This document shows, piece after piece, positions 1 through 6,777 of a stretch of DNA of 17,879 nucleotides. The notes under the pieces are model-generated. The model was given only the letters and a program-made list of their open reading frames with translations. It was not told where the DNA came from and did not search any database. The translations under genes and the position numbers were made by a program. Origin of the DNA: Neisseria lactamica (GTDB lineage: Bacteria; Pseudomonadota; Gammaproteobacteria; Burkholderiales; Neisseriaceae); assembly GCA_001067655.1 (NCBI GenBank), contig JUNU01000182.1:1-17879 (forward strand). Reading direction: 5' to 3'. The first letter of the stretch is position 1, and each line of letters starts with the position of its first letter.

Positions 1-52
1 GTACTGTCTGCGGCTTCGTCGCCTTGTCCTGATTTAAAGTTAATCCACTATA
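1..52. repeat. Correia repeat element (CREE), right end only
   Basis: The first 52 bases, read on the minus strand, start TATAGTGGATTAAC and continue through TCAGGACAAGGCGACGAAG to CAGACAGTAC. This is the terminal inverted repeat and subterminal part of the neisserial Correia element, a MITE-like repeat of roughly 100-155 bp that inserts at TA. The left part lies outside the window. The inner TTTAAA differs from the most common AAAAAT form. Correia ends are known to carry promoter and RNase III signals, but whether this copy affects the downstream PAP2 gene is not visible. Confidence 0.85.
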
Positions 53-244
53 TTGAACCGCTTTGCCGGGCGCTTAGAATAGCATTGTCGGAATAGTTAC
101 TTTGTGTATTTACCTAATTTATCAGTAAGAAAAAGGCAATAATTATCAACAATCAATAAAAAGCACTATCACTTTCGGATGTTTTTTATCAAACATGGCT
201 CATTAACGGGAAAACTTTTCCAAATCTCTATTTTTATTTGATTT
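53..244 (+). other. Non-coding leader upstream of the PAP2 gene
   Basis: This AT-rich stretch lies between the Correia end and the first gene. I see no convincing ORF and no strong sigma-70 promoter with both boxes. There is also no Shine-Dalgarno motif just before the ATG at 245, where the preceding bases are T/A rich. Confidence 0.5.
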
Positions 245-913
245 ATGCACAATTTTCATATCCGTTTCCGCCGCACGGCGCTCATAGCCGGTGTGGTATT
301 TTTGCCTTTGGCAGTGTTGATTGCCGTCCGTTTGTACACGCACGGCAGTTTTGAATTTGAAAAACCTTTAATGATGTGGGTTCACCATAACATCGGTGAA
401 GGCTTTTTCCCCATTGCCACCGTTTTGCATTATTTGGGCAAAACCGTCATCGCCGTGCCTCTAATCGGCATCGCGGCTTGGTGGCTGTATCGGGTCGGCA
501 ACCGTCGCGGCGCATTGTTTTGCGTTTCCGCCGCCTTGATACCGACGCTGAATATGCTGCTGATTAAAAATTGGTTTGAACGGCCGCGACCACTGTTTTG
601 GCCGCGCATGATTGAAGAGACCAACTTTTCGTTTCCCAGCGGACACAGTACATTTTCCGCCGCCATTGCCGTCATGATGATTATGTTGTGCCGTGAGACG
701 CCTTATCGGCGTGTTGCGTGGCTGATCGGCATCGCCTTTGCCCTGAGTACCGGTTTTTCGCGCGTTTATCTGGGCGTGCATTACCCGACCGACGTTTGGG
801 CGGGCTGGACAAACGGCACGCTGACCGCGTTGTTGGTTTATTATTTCGTGTTCAGAGGCCGCTATCTTTCAGACGACCCTGCCGTCTCCCAAATATCTTC
901 AGATTATGAATAA
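245..913 (+). CDS. PAP2-family membrane phosphatase
   Basis: A 222-residue integral membrane protein of the PAP2 (type 2 phosphatidic acid phosphatase) family. The three signature motifs are visible: K108 followed by RP at 114-115 (KxxxxxxRP), PSGH at 131-134, and S172-R173 with H179 and D183 (SRxxxxxHxxxD). Several hydrophobic segments surround them (about 11-30, 66-82, 90-105, 136-148, 156-172, 192-205). Members dephosphorylate lipid phosphates or pyrophosphates such as undecaprenyl pyrophosphate or phosphatidylglycerol phosphate at the outer face of the inner membrane. The exact substrate cannot be assigned here. The ATG at 245 is the first after an in-frame TGA at 239 but lacks a visible ribosome-binding site. 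The stop overlaps the start of the next gene, suggesting translational coupling. Confidence 0.88.
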   Translation: MHNFHIRFRRTALIAGVVFLPLAVLIAVRLYTHGSFEFEKPLMMWVHHNIGEGFFPIATVLHYLGKTVIAVPLIGIAAWWLYRVGNRRGALFCVSAALIPTLNMLLIKNWFERPRPLFWPRMIEETNFSFPSGHSTFSAAIAVMMIMLCRETPYRRVAWLIGIAFALSTGFSRVYLGVHYPTDVWAGWTNGTLTALLVYYFVFRGRYLSDDPAVSQISSDYE

Positions 914-1874
914 CTTATCGCCCAATACGCCGTTTTGGCTGCGCAACGGCCACGCCGACACTATTTTCGCCAAATTCCTGCAACGCCCCTCCCCCGCTTA
1001 CCGGCGCGAGTTGCTGCCCGACAGCACCGGCAAAGCACAAGTCGCCTACGATTTTGTCGACAGCCCGAATCCCGACGCGCCGCTGGTGGTTTTGTTTCAC
1101 GGCTTGGAAGGCAGCAGCCAGAGCCATTACGCGGTCGAATTGATGCGCGCGGTACAAGACAAAGGCTGGAACGGCGTGGTCGCCCATTTCCGCAGTTGCG
1201 GCGGCATCCCCAATACCGCGCCCGTGTTCTACCACTTGGGCGATACGCCCGAAATCGCTTTTATGCTCGACACGCTTGCCGCACGTTATCCCATCATTTA
1301 CGCGGCAGGCGTTTCGCTCGGCGGCAATGCCTTGGCAAAATATTTGGGCGAACAAGGCAGCAATGCGCTGCCCCGCGCCGCCGCCGTCATTTCCGCGCCG
1401 GTTGATGCGACGCTGGCGGGTACGCGCTTCGACAAAGGCATGTCGCGCCTGTTATATACCCGTTATTTTTTGAACTCGTTGCTGCCCAAAGCCCGCAACG
1501 TCGCCGATTTGCAGCATGTCCGTTCCGACCGCGATACGGCTGCCCTGTTGAAGCAATGCAAAACGCTGGGCGACTTCGACGATACGTTTACCGCGCCGCT
1601 GCATGGTTTTGCCGACCGTTTCGACTATTACCGCCGCGCCTCGTGCAAACCTTGGCTCAAAAAGGTCGCGAGTCCTTTGTTGCTGCTCAACGCCGTCAAT
1701 GATCCCTTCCTGCCGCCCGAAGCCCTGCCGAATGTGAACGAAGTGTCTCCGTCCGTCACGCTTTTGCAGCCCGAACACGGCGGGCATGTCGGCTTCGTCA
1801 GCTGCGACGGGGGTCGTCTGAATCTGCAATGGCTGCCGCAAACGGTATTGTCTTATTTCGCACAATTTGAATAG
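906..1874 (+). CDS. YheT-type alpha/beta hydrolase
   Basis: A 322-residue alpha/beta hydrolase of the YheT/AbhD (COG0429) group. The family N-terminus NGHADTIF is present at 14-21. The oxyanion HG lies at 65-66, the nucleophile elbow GVSLGG is at 135-140 with S137 as the likely nucleophile, and D266 (NAVNDPF) and H294 (GGHVGF) are the likely rest of the triad. No signal peptide is evident, so it is probably cytoplasmic. The substrate is unknown; family members are assigned esterase or lipase-like activity. The start overlaps the PAP2 stop by 8 nt (ATGAATAA), so the two genes probably form one operon. One mucDUS at 1813-1822 lies inside the coding sequence near the C-terminus. Confidence 0.9.
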   Translation: MNNLSPNTPFWLRNGHADTIFAKFLQRPSPAYRRELLPDSTGKAQVAYDFVDSPNPDAPLVVLFHGLEGSSQSHYAVELMRAVQDKGWNGVVAHFRSCGGIPNTAPVFYHLGDTPEIAFMLDTLAARYPIIYAAGVSLGGNALAKYLGEQGSNALPRAAAVISAPVDATLAGTRFDKGMSRLLYTRYFLNSLLPKARNVADLQHVRSDRDTAALLKQCKTLGDFDDTFTAPLHGFADRFDYYRRASCKPWLKKVASPLLLLNAVNDPFLPPEALPNVNEVSPSVTLLQPEHGGHVGFVSCDGGRLNLQWLPQTVLSYFAQFE

Positions 1875-1925
1875 CGTGCCCAAACGGCTGTCGGCGTTGC
1901 GTTGGGGCAAACGGTTGAGACAAAC

Positions 1926-1972
1926 AAAAGGTCGTCTGAAAACCCGTATTTCAGGTTTTCAGACGACCTTTT
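1926..1972. terminator. DUS inverted-repeat terminator (bidirectional)
   Basis: Two mucDUS copies in opposite orientation form a 19-bp perfect stem (1926-1944 with 1954-1972) around a 9-nt loop. The stem is flanked by A4 on the left and T6 on the right, so it can work on both strands. It lies between the convergent YheT hydrolase and ppk2 genes. Confidence 0.85.
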
Positions 1973-1999
1973 TTACTGCTCAAACGGCTGACCGATCAA

Positions 2000-2929
2000 T
2001 CAGTCATGACCGATATCGACGGTTTTCTCTTTGTAGCGCGTATCGGGGACGAGGACGATTTTTTCGTCCACTTTGCCGATGGCTTTCACGTCTTTGCCCG
2101 GGTAGTCCAACTGATGCAGGAAATAGCGGATACAGTTGAGGCGGGCGCGTTTTTTGTCGTCGGAACGGATGATGACCCAAGGCGCGTCGCCGGTGTGGGT
2201 GTGGAAGAACATGGCGTTTTTGGCTTCGGTGTAGTCGTCCCAACGGTCGAGCGACTGGATGTCCACGGGGGAAAGTTTCCAGTGTTTCAGGGGGTCGTCG
2301 CGACGGGAGATGAAGCGGCGCAGTTGTTCTTCGCGGGATACGGAGAACCAGAATTTGAAGAGGTGGATGCCGCTGGCGACGAGCATACGTTCCAATTCAG
2401 GGGTTTGGCGCATGAAGAGCAGGTATTCGTTGGGTTCGCAGAAACCCATCACGCGCTCTACGCCGGCGCGGTTGTACCATGAGCGGTCGAAGAAGACCAT
2501 TTCGCCCGCGGTCGGCAGGTTTTGGATGTAGCGTTGGAAATACCATTGGCCGCGTTCGGTGGTAGTCGGTTTTTCCAGTGCGACGACGCGCGCGCCGCGT
2601 GGGTTCAAATGTTCCATAAAGCGTTTGATGGTACCGCCCTTGCCTGCGGCGTCGCGGCCTTCAAACAGGCTGACGATGCGTTGGCCAGAGTCTTTGACCC
2701 AGCTTTGCACTTTCAGCAATTCGATTTGCAGCTTTTGTTTTTCTTTTTCGTATGCGGCGCGGCGCATACGTTGTTTGTAGGGGTAATTGGCGGGAAGCGG
2801 TGCGCTGCCGGAATCTTCGTCCGTACCGCGTCCTTCGTGTTCCAAAACGGCTTTTTCGAAAACTTGCAACTGGTCTTGCTTTTCGCCCAATTCAACGTTT
2901 TCGAACGGTTCTAACTGATGATCTGCCAT
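2000..2929 (-). CDS. ppk2: Polyphosphate kinase 2 (PPK2)
   Basis: A 309-residue PPK2-family kinase that transfers phosphate between polyphosphate and nucleotides; the nucleotide preference cannot be read directly from the sequence. Walker A GRDAAGKGG is at 91-99 and the Walker B/lid-region motif FDRSWYNR is at 147-154, followed by the conserved ERVMGFC and SRREQLRRF-like segment of the single-domain PPK2 class. The length fits single-domain PPK2 enzymes. A good ribosome-binding site (AAGGAG) lies a few bases upstream of the ATG. The gene stands alone on the minus strand, divergent from pabBC. Confidence 0.93.
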   Translation of the reverse strand: MADHQLEPFENVELGEKQDQLQVFEKAVLEHEGRGTDEDSGSAPLPANYPYKQRMRRAAYEKEKQKLQIELLKVQSWVKDSGQRIVSLFEGRDAAGKGGTIKRFMEHLNPRGARVVALEKPTTTERGQWYFQRYIQNLPTAGEMVFFDRSWYNRAGVERVMGFCEPNEYLLFMRQTPELERMLVASGIHLFKFWFSVSREEQLRRFISRRDDPLKHWKLSPVDIQSLDRWDDYTEAKNAMFFHTHTGDAPWVIIRSDDKKRARLNCIRYFLHQLDYPGKDVKAIGKVDEKIVLVPDTRYKEKTVDIGHD

Positions 2930-3068
2930 AGGGTCTCCTTATTGATTAAGTTTGAAATGATATGGTGTGGTATGGTTTGATTCTACTCCTTTGCCCCTCA
3001 GCGGACTACATAAAATTACACTGCGCCATTTTTTTCGGCGCGGTCTGCTAATTTGTGTAAAAACGGCG

Positions 3069-3074
3069 TATAAT
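3069..3074 (+). promoter_or_regulatory. Candidate -10 box for pabBC
   Basis: A perfect TATAAT lies 22 nt before the chosen start ATG at 3096. No good -35 box is visible at 16-18 nt spacing. A transcript from here would have only about 15 nt of leader. Confidence 0.4.
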
Positions 3075-3095
3075 CAGGCTATTTGCACCACAGCC

Positions 3096-4910
3096 ATGCC
3101 CTATTTCGCCCTGTTTGACGATGCCGTGAGCGGCCGCGCAAAACTCTATCAAAATCATGTGGAAAGCCGCCTTTTCCATCATAACGAACTGGATTCGCTG
3201 GACGATACGCTGCAAAAGGGCTGGCAAAAAGGGCTGCATTCGGTGTTGTTTGCAGACTACGAATTCGGTTTGCCGCTGATGGGGATGGCGTCCGAACGCG
3301 GCGGCAACCTTGCCCTGCACTGGTTTGCCGACTGCGCCGACACCGATGCCGAAAGCTGGCTTGCCCAAAATTCAGACGACCTCCCCGCCGGCATTTCCAC
3401 GCCGCAATCCTCCGTATCCGAAGCCGATTACCTCGACCGCATCCGCCAAATCCACGAAGCCATCCGGCGCGGCGACACCTATCAAATCAACTACACCACC
3501 CGCCTGCACCTGCAAGCCTACGGCAACCCCGTCAGCCTCTACCGCCGCCTGCGCCAACCCGTCCCCTATGCCGTCTTGTCCCACCTGCCCGATGCGGAAG
3601 GGAAATCCGCGTGGACGCTGTGTTTCTCGCCCGAACTCTTCCTCAAAATCGGTGCGGACGGCACCATCAGCACCGAACCGATGAAAGGCACCGCGCCGAT
3701 TTTGGGCGACGGTCAAGACGAACGCCGCGCCGCCGAGTTGCAAGCCGACCCGAAAAACCGCGCCGAAAACGTGATGATTGTCGATTTGCTGCGCAACGAC
3801 CTCGGCAAAATCGCCCAAACCGGCAAAGTATGCGTGCCCGAGCCGTTTAAAGTATCGCGTTTCGGCAGCGTCTGGCAGATGACCAGTACCATCCAAGCCC
3901 AAGCCCTGCCGCACATTACCGCCGCCGACATCCTCCGCGCCGCCTTCCCCTGCGGCAGCATCACCGGCGCACCCAAACGCATGAGCATGCAGATTATCGA
4001 ATCGCTCGAAGCCGAACCGCGCGGCCTGTACACCGGCAGCATCGGCTACCTGAAACCCTGCGCGGGCAGGCTTGGGTTTGAAGGCATATTCAACGTCGTC
4101 ATCCGCACCTTGTTGCTCAAACCCGTTTCAGACCTGATTTCAGACGACCTTCCATTTTCAGACGACCTCTATCACGGAGTGTACGGCGTCGGTTCCGGCA
4201 TCGTCATCGACAGCGACCCCGCCGCCGAATATCGGGAATGCGGCTGGAAAGCCCGTTTCCTCGACGAACTGCGCCCCGCCTTCGGCATCTTCGAAACCAT
4301 GCGCGTGGAAAACAGGCAATGCCGCCTGCTCGACCTGCATTTAGGCCGTCTGAAAACATCCGCCCAAGCCCTCAACCTGCCCCTGCCCGATGACTGCGAA
4401 ACCCGAATCCGACAATACATCGCCAAACTACCCGACGGCCTGTTCCGCTTGAAAGCCGAACTCGTTTCAGACGACCTCATCCTCAGCCATGCTGCCACCG
4501 CCGAGCTGCCCGCCCCGCAGCGCGTCATCCCCGCCCCGCAGCCCCTCCCGCGCCGCGACTACCTGCGCCGCTTCAAAACCACCCGCCGCGCCCTGTACGA
4601 CCAAGCGTGGCAAACCGCCGAAACACAAGGCGCGTTCGACAGCCTGTTTTTCAATTCAGACGGCCTCCTGCTCGAAGGCGGCAGAAGCAACGTGTTCGTC
4701 AAATACCAAGGGCAATGGCTCACCCCGTCTCTGGATTTGGACATCCTCAACGGCGTCATGCGCCAAGCCGTATTGCAGCAGCCGCAAACCTACTTAGGCG
4801 CAGACGCCGTCATCGAAACGCACATCACCCGCTACATGCTCGAACGCGCAGAAAAAATCCGCCTCTCCAACGCCTTGAGGGGCGTGTTTGAGGCGGATTT
4901 GGTTTATTAG
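3096..4910 (+). CDS. pabB: Fused aminodeoxychorismate synthase component I / aminodeoxychorismate lyase (PabB-PabC)
   Basis: A bifunctional enzyme of p-aminobenzoate (folate) synthesis, 604 residues from the ATG at 3096. The frame stays open back to 2967, but MPYFALFDD is the usual family start. The N-terminal half (about 90-345) is the chorismate-binding domain, with the TGAPK motif at 290-294 and the upstream RNDLG and EPMKGT motifs. The C-terminal half (about 396-604) is a class IV PLP enzyme, with catalytic K494 in FKTT and EGGRSNVF from E527, as in 4-amino-4-deoxychorismate lyase. The glutaminase PabA is not in this window. The linker (about 343-358) is coded by successive DUS copies, giving SDL/SDDL repeats. 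The gene carries four mucDUS and two AG-DUS cores. Confidence 0.93.
   Translation: MPYFALFDDAVSGRAKLYQNHVESRLFHHNELDSLDDTLQKGWQKGLHSVLFADYEFGLPLMGMASERGGNLALHWFADCADTDAESWLAQNSDDLPAGISTPQSSVSEADYLDRIRQIHEAIRRGDTYQINYTTRLHLQAYGNPVSLYRRLRQPVPYAVLSHLPDAEGKSAWTLCFSPELFLKIGADGTISTEPMKGTAPILGDGQDERRAAELQADPKNRAENVMIVDLLRNDLGKIAQTGKVCVPEPFKVSRFGSVWQMTSTIQAQALPHITAADILRAAFPCGSITGAPKRMSMQIIESLEAEPRGLYTGSIGYLKPCAGRLGFEGIFNVVIRTLLLKPVSDLISDDLPFSDDLYHGVYGVGSGIVIDSDPAAEYRECGWKARFLDELRPAFGIFETMRVENRQCRLLDLHLGRLKTSAQALNLPLPDDCETRIRQYIAKLPDGLFRLKAELVSDDLILSHAATAELPAPQRVIPAPQPLPRRDYLRRFKTTRRALYDQAWQTAETQGAFDSLFFNSDGLLLEGGRSNVFVKYQGQWLTPSLDLDILNGVMRQAVLQQPQTYLGADAVIETHITRYMLERAEKIRLSNALRGVFEADLVY
3371..3380 (-). 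repeat. mucDUS inside pabBC
   Basis: TTCAGACGAC followed by CT, i.e. AGGTCGTCTGAA on the minus strand. It is read in frame as SDDL in the N-terminal half of the fusion. Confidence 0.8.
4139..4166 (-). repeat. Two tandem mucDUS in the pabB-pabC linker
   Basis: Two copies of TTCAGACGAC (4139-4148 and 4157-4166) occur in the same orientation 18 nt apart, preceded by a degenerate TTTCAGACCT. They encode repeated S-D-D-L segments exactly between the two enzyme domains. Confidence 0.8.
4343..4354 (+). repeat. AG-DUS (AGGCCGTCTGAA) within the pabC half
   Basis: A perfect AGGCCGTCTGAA, the other neisserial DUS dialect, in a window otherwise dominated by GTCGTCTGAA. It is translated as part of LGRLKTS. 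Confidence 0.85.
4466..4475 (-). repeat. mucDUS inside the pabC half
   Basis: TTCAGACGAC followed by CT, read in frame as SDDL within the lyase domain. Confidence 0.8.
4655..4666 (-). repeat. AG-DUS (minus strand) within the pabC half
   Basis: TTCAGACGGCCT, the reverse complement of AGGCCGTCTGAA. With 4343-4354, these are the only two GCCGTCTGAA cores I find in the window. Confidence 0.85.
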
Positions 4911-4971
4911 GAACAATAAATGATTTCCTGAAAACGGATAAAGCCGACAGGCGGAGTATTCGTGAAACGGG

Positions 4972-6423
4972 TTATATGTCTGAAGCTTGAGTGTTCACAA
5001 ACATGCGCACGGCCTTACCCTCATAACGCTGGTTCAACCACGCCTGTAAGCGTTCGCGATCTTTGGCAGGCAAAGGCTCCTTAAATTCGAGCGAGACAAC
5101 GACAATATCGTCATGTTCGCCTGTTTCCGATTTAGTATTTTTGCTGCTTTCAGGCTGCTCGGAAACAGGCTCTGTTTGCGCTTTCTCCCAAACCAAGCCG
5201 CGTCCGACAACGATTTTTTCCGCTTCGGGATATTGGGCTTTTATTTCCTTGAGTACCGCAGCATCGTCAGCACCGGCGGTATCGGCAGTTTTGCCCGCAA
5301 GCACGGTATCGATGTAGGCTTGCTGCTCTTTCAGCTCGTTTTGCAACTGTACCGAGTTGTTTTGGCTTGCCAGCAATTCTTCGATTTTGGCATCGTTCCC
5401 TCCCGCATAAACCACGTTTACCTTCGGCGCTTTCACACCTGACGCTTCAAGGCTTTTCACCAGCAAGGTGGAAATTTTCTCGGCATTGCCCGTTCCATTG
5501 ACAATCAGATCGACTTTATTTTCTCTATGGTTCAACATCTTACGCAGCACGAAAAAACCTTCCTGTTGCTGCGCAGTGGCAATGGCGGCATTGGCTCTGG
5601 TGTTGAAGATTTCCTGACGCACCAGTCCTGATGCCATATAGCCGCTCGGAATCATCACAGCCAACACGACGGCAGTAATAATGATGCTTTGCAACCGGCG
5701 TTTGGATTCTTTTACCAACCCCCTGCGCGGCAGCTTGAGCAGCTTAGAAAACAACAAGGTCGAAAAAGCGATGAACACGCAGTTGATGGCAAAAAGATAT
5801 GAAGCACCGAGAAAGTAGTGCCAGTTGCCATGTGCCAGTCCGTAGCCCGCAGTACACAGGGGCGGCATCAATGCAGTCGCAATCGCCACTCCCGGTATGG
5901 CATTGCCTCCCTCTTTTCGGGTCAGCGCCACAATACCCGCACTACCGCCGAAGAAGGCAATCAACACATCCCAAAGGGTCGGCTGAGTACGCGCCAAAAG
6001 CTCGCTTTGCGCCCCTTTGAGCGGGGTTAACAGGAAATACAACGTAGCGGTAATCAAGCTGATGACGACGAATATAATAATATTGCGCACCGCTTGACGG
6101 ATCAGCGCAGTATCCCCTACCGCCAAACCGTAACCCATACCTACAATCGGCCCCATCAACGGCGAAATCAACATCGCGCCGATCACTACCGCCGTGCTGT
6201 TTACATTCAGACCGATACTCGACACGGCAATGGCAAACATCAATACCCACATATTGGTTCCGGTCACCCGAGTATTGGCGCGGATGGTGGCATCGATCTT
6301 ATCCGGATGAGCTTGGTCATGCGCAAGATTGAACACATCTTGCAACTTGGTCATGGCACCATTGTCTTCTTGTTCCTGCTTTTCTTGTATTTCCTGATTT
6401 TTACTTTCTTCCTGATCTTGCAT
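4972..6423 (-). CDS. DUF389 (TIGR00341-like) membrane protein
   Basis: A 483-residue protein. A polar Gln/Glu-rich N-terminus (1-22) is followed by a DUF389 membrane domain at about 58-265. That domain has the characteristic small-residue membrane motif with IGAMLISPLMGPIVG at 81-95 and the conserved ALMPPLCTAGYGLA at 184-197. I see about six hydrophobic helices. The C-terminal 220 residues are soluble, with an Ala/Glu-rich stretch, and end in a compact alpha/beta-like segment; their side of the membrane is not clear. The molecular function of DUF389 proteins is not established. The start ATG at 6423 has AGGATA upstream. An inner ATG at 6354 (MTKLQDV) would remove the Q/E-rich head, but it is less well supported. 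Confidence 0.88.
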   Translation of the reverse strand: MQDQEESKNQEIQEKQEQEDNGAMTKLQDVFNLAHDQAHPDKIDATIRANTRVTGTNMWVLMFAIAVSSIGLNVNSTAVVIGAMLISPLMGPIVGMGYGLAVGDTALIRQAVRNIIIFVVISLITATLYFLLTPLKGAQSELLARTQPTLWDVLIAFFGGSAGIVALTRKEGGNAIPGVAIATALMPPLCTAGYGLAHGNWHYFLGASYLFAINCVFIAFSTLLFSKLLKLPRRGLVKESKRRLQSIIITAVVLAVMIPSGYMASGLVRQEIFNTRANAAIATAQQQEGFFVLRKMLNHRENKVDLIVNGTGNAEKISTLLVKSLEASGVKAPKVNVVYAGGNDAKIEELLASQNNSVQLQNELKEQQAYIDTVLAGKTADTAGADDAAVLKEIKAQYPEAEKIVVGRGLVWEKAQTEPVSEQPESSKNTKSETGEHDDIVVVSLEFKEPLPAKDRERLQAWLNQRYEGKAVRMFVNTQASDI

Positions 6424-6597
6424 GTGCGTATCCTAAAGTTTTAATAGTTTATTTTAAACATCTAATTCATAAAGAATTTTTGAGTAATGAAATAATGCCT
6501 TGCCATTACGGCTAAATCTGACAGGCACACTTCCCGCAATATACAATATATTAGCATACGTCCGCAAACTTCCTCCGCCGGACGAGGGAAGGGACAA

Positions 6598-6614
6598 GTT
6601 GCCGTTGTGGCAAC
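6598..6614. repeat. Small hairpin next to the REP-like element
   Basis: GTTGCC-GTTGT-GGCAAC, a perfect 6-bp stem with a 5-nt loop, directly left of the GTAG hairpin at 6617. It may be part of the same repetitive element. Confidence 0.55.
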
Positions 6615-6616
6615 GA

Positions 6617-6727
6617 GTAGCGTGGGCTTTGCCCACGAAAGCCACCGTCTGACAACCCCAATCATCCAACAACCAAATCAAACAACAGCCGAATTGGCGT
6701 TCATTTCGTGGGTAGAACCCACGCTAC
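6617..6727. repeat. REP/BIME-like pair of GTAG hairpins in inverted orientation
   Basis: Unit 1 is GTAG (6617-6620) plus the hairpin CGTGGGC-TTT-GCCCACG (6621-6637) and AAA. Unit 2, on the opposite strand, is GTAG (6724-6727 complement) plus the hairpin CGTGGGT-TCT-ACCCACG (6707-6723) and AAA. The two 24-nt units match at 21 of 24 positions. Two of the three differences are a compensatory C-G to T-A pair change that keeps the stem; the third is in the loop. A GTAG tetranucleotide just 5' of a small hairpin, with paired inverted units, is the layout of bacterial REP/BIME sequences mobilised by RAYT (TnpA-REP) proteins. No RAYT gene is in the window. A 63-bp spacer separates the units. Confidence 0.7.
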
Positions 6728-6747
6728 GCATTGCTGCCGTATCCGTT

Positions 6748-6757
6748 TTCAGACGAC
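6748..6757 (-). repeat. Single mucDUS downstream of the YejA-like gene
   Basis: TTCAGACGAC followed by CTTTT. It is unpaired, so it does not form a DUS hairpin. Confidence 0.75.
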
Positions 6758-6777
6758 CTTTTATCTGCTCACTCCTC

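Larger units (their letters stand above)
6424..6777. other. Gene-free region carrying REP-like hairpins
   Basis: About 350 bp between the DUF389 and YejA-like genes. The short open frames here (67 and 75 codons, minus strand) have no ribosome-binding site or recognisable protein character. The left part is AT-rich and should hold the DUF389 promoter. The right part holds three hairpins (see the REP-like element) and one mucDUS at 6748-6757. Confidence 0.6.

Noticed and set aside
2967..3095. Upstream extension of pabBC by 43 codons
   Set aside because: It has no family similarity and covers the promoter region with TATAAT; MPYFALFDD at 3096 is the natural start.
6562..6590. Imperfect CTTCCTC...GAGGGAAG hairpin as a terminator
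   Set aside because: The stem has a mismatch and a wobble, and no T-run follows on either strand.
6454..6681. Short minus-strand frames of 67 and 75 codons in the 6424-6777 gap
   Set aside because: They lack ribosome-binding sites and overlap the hairpin element; no protein features are visible.
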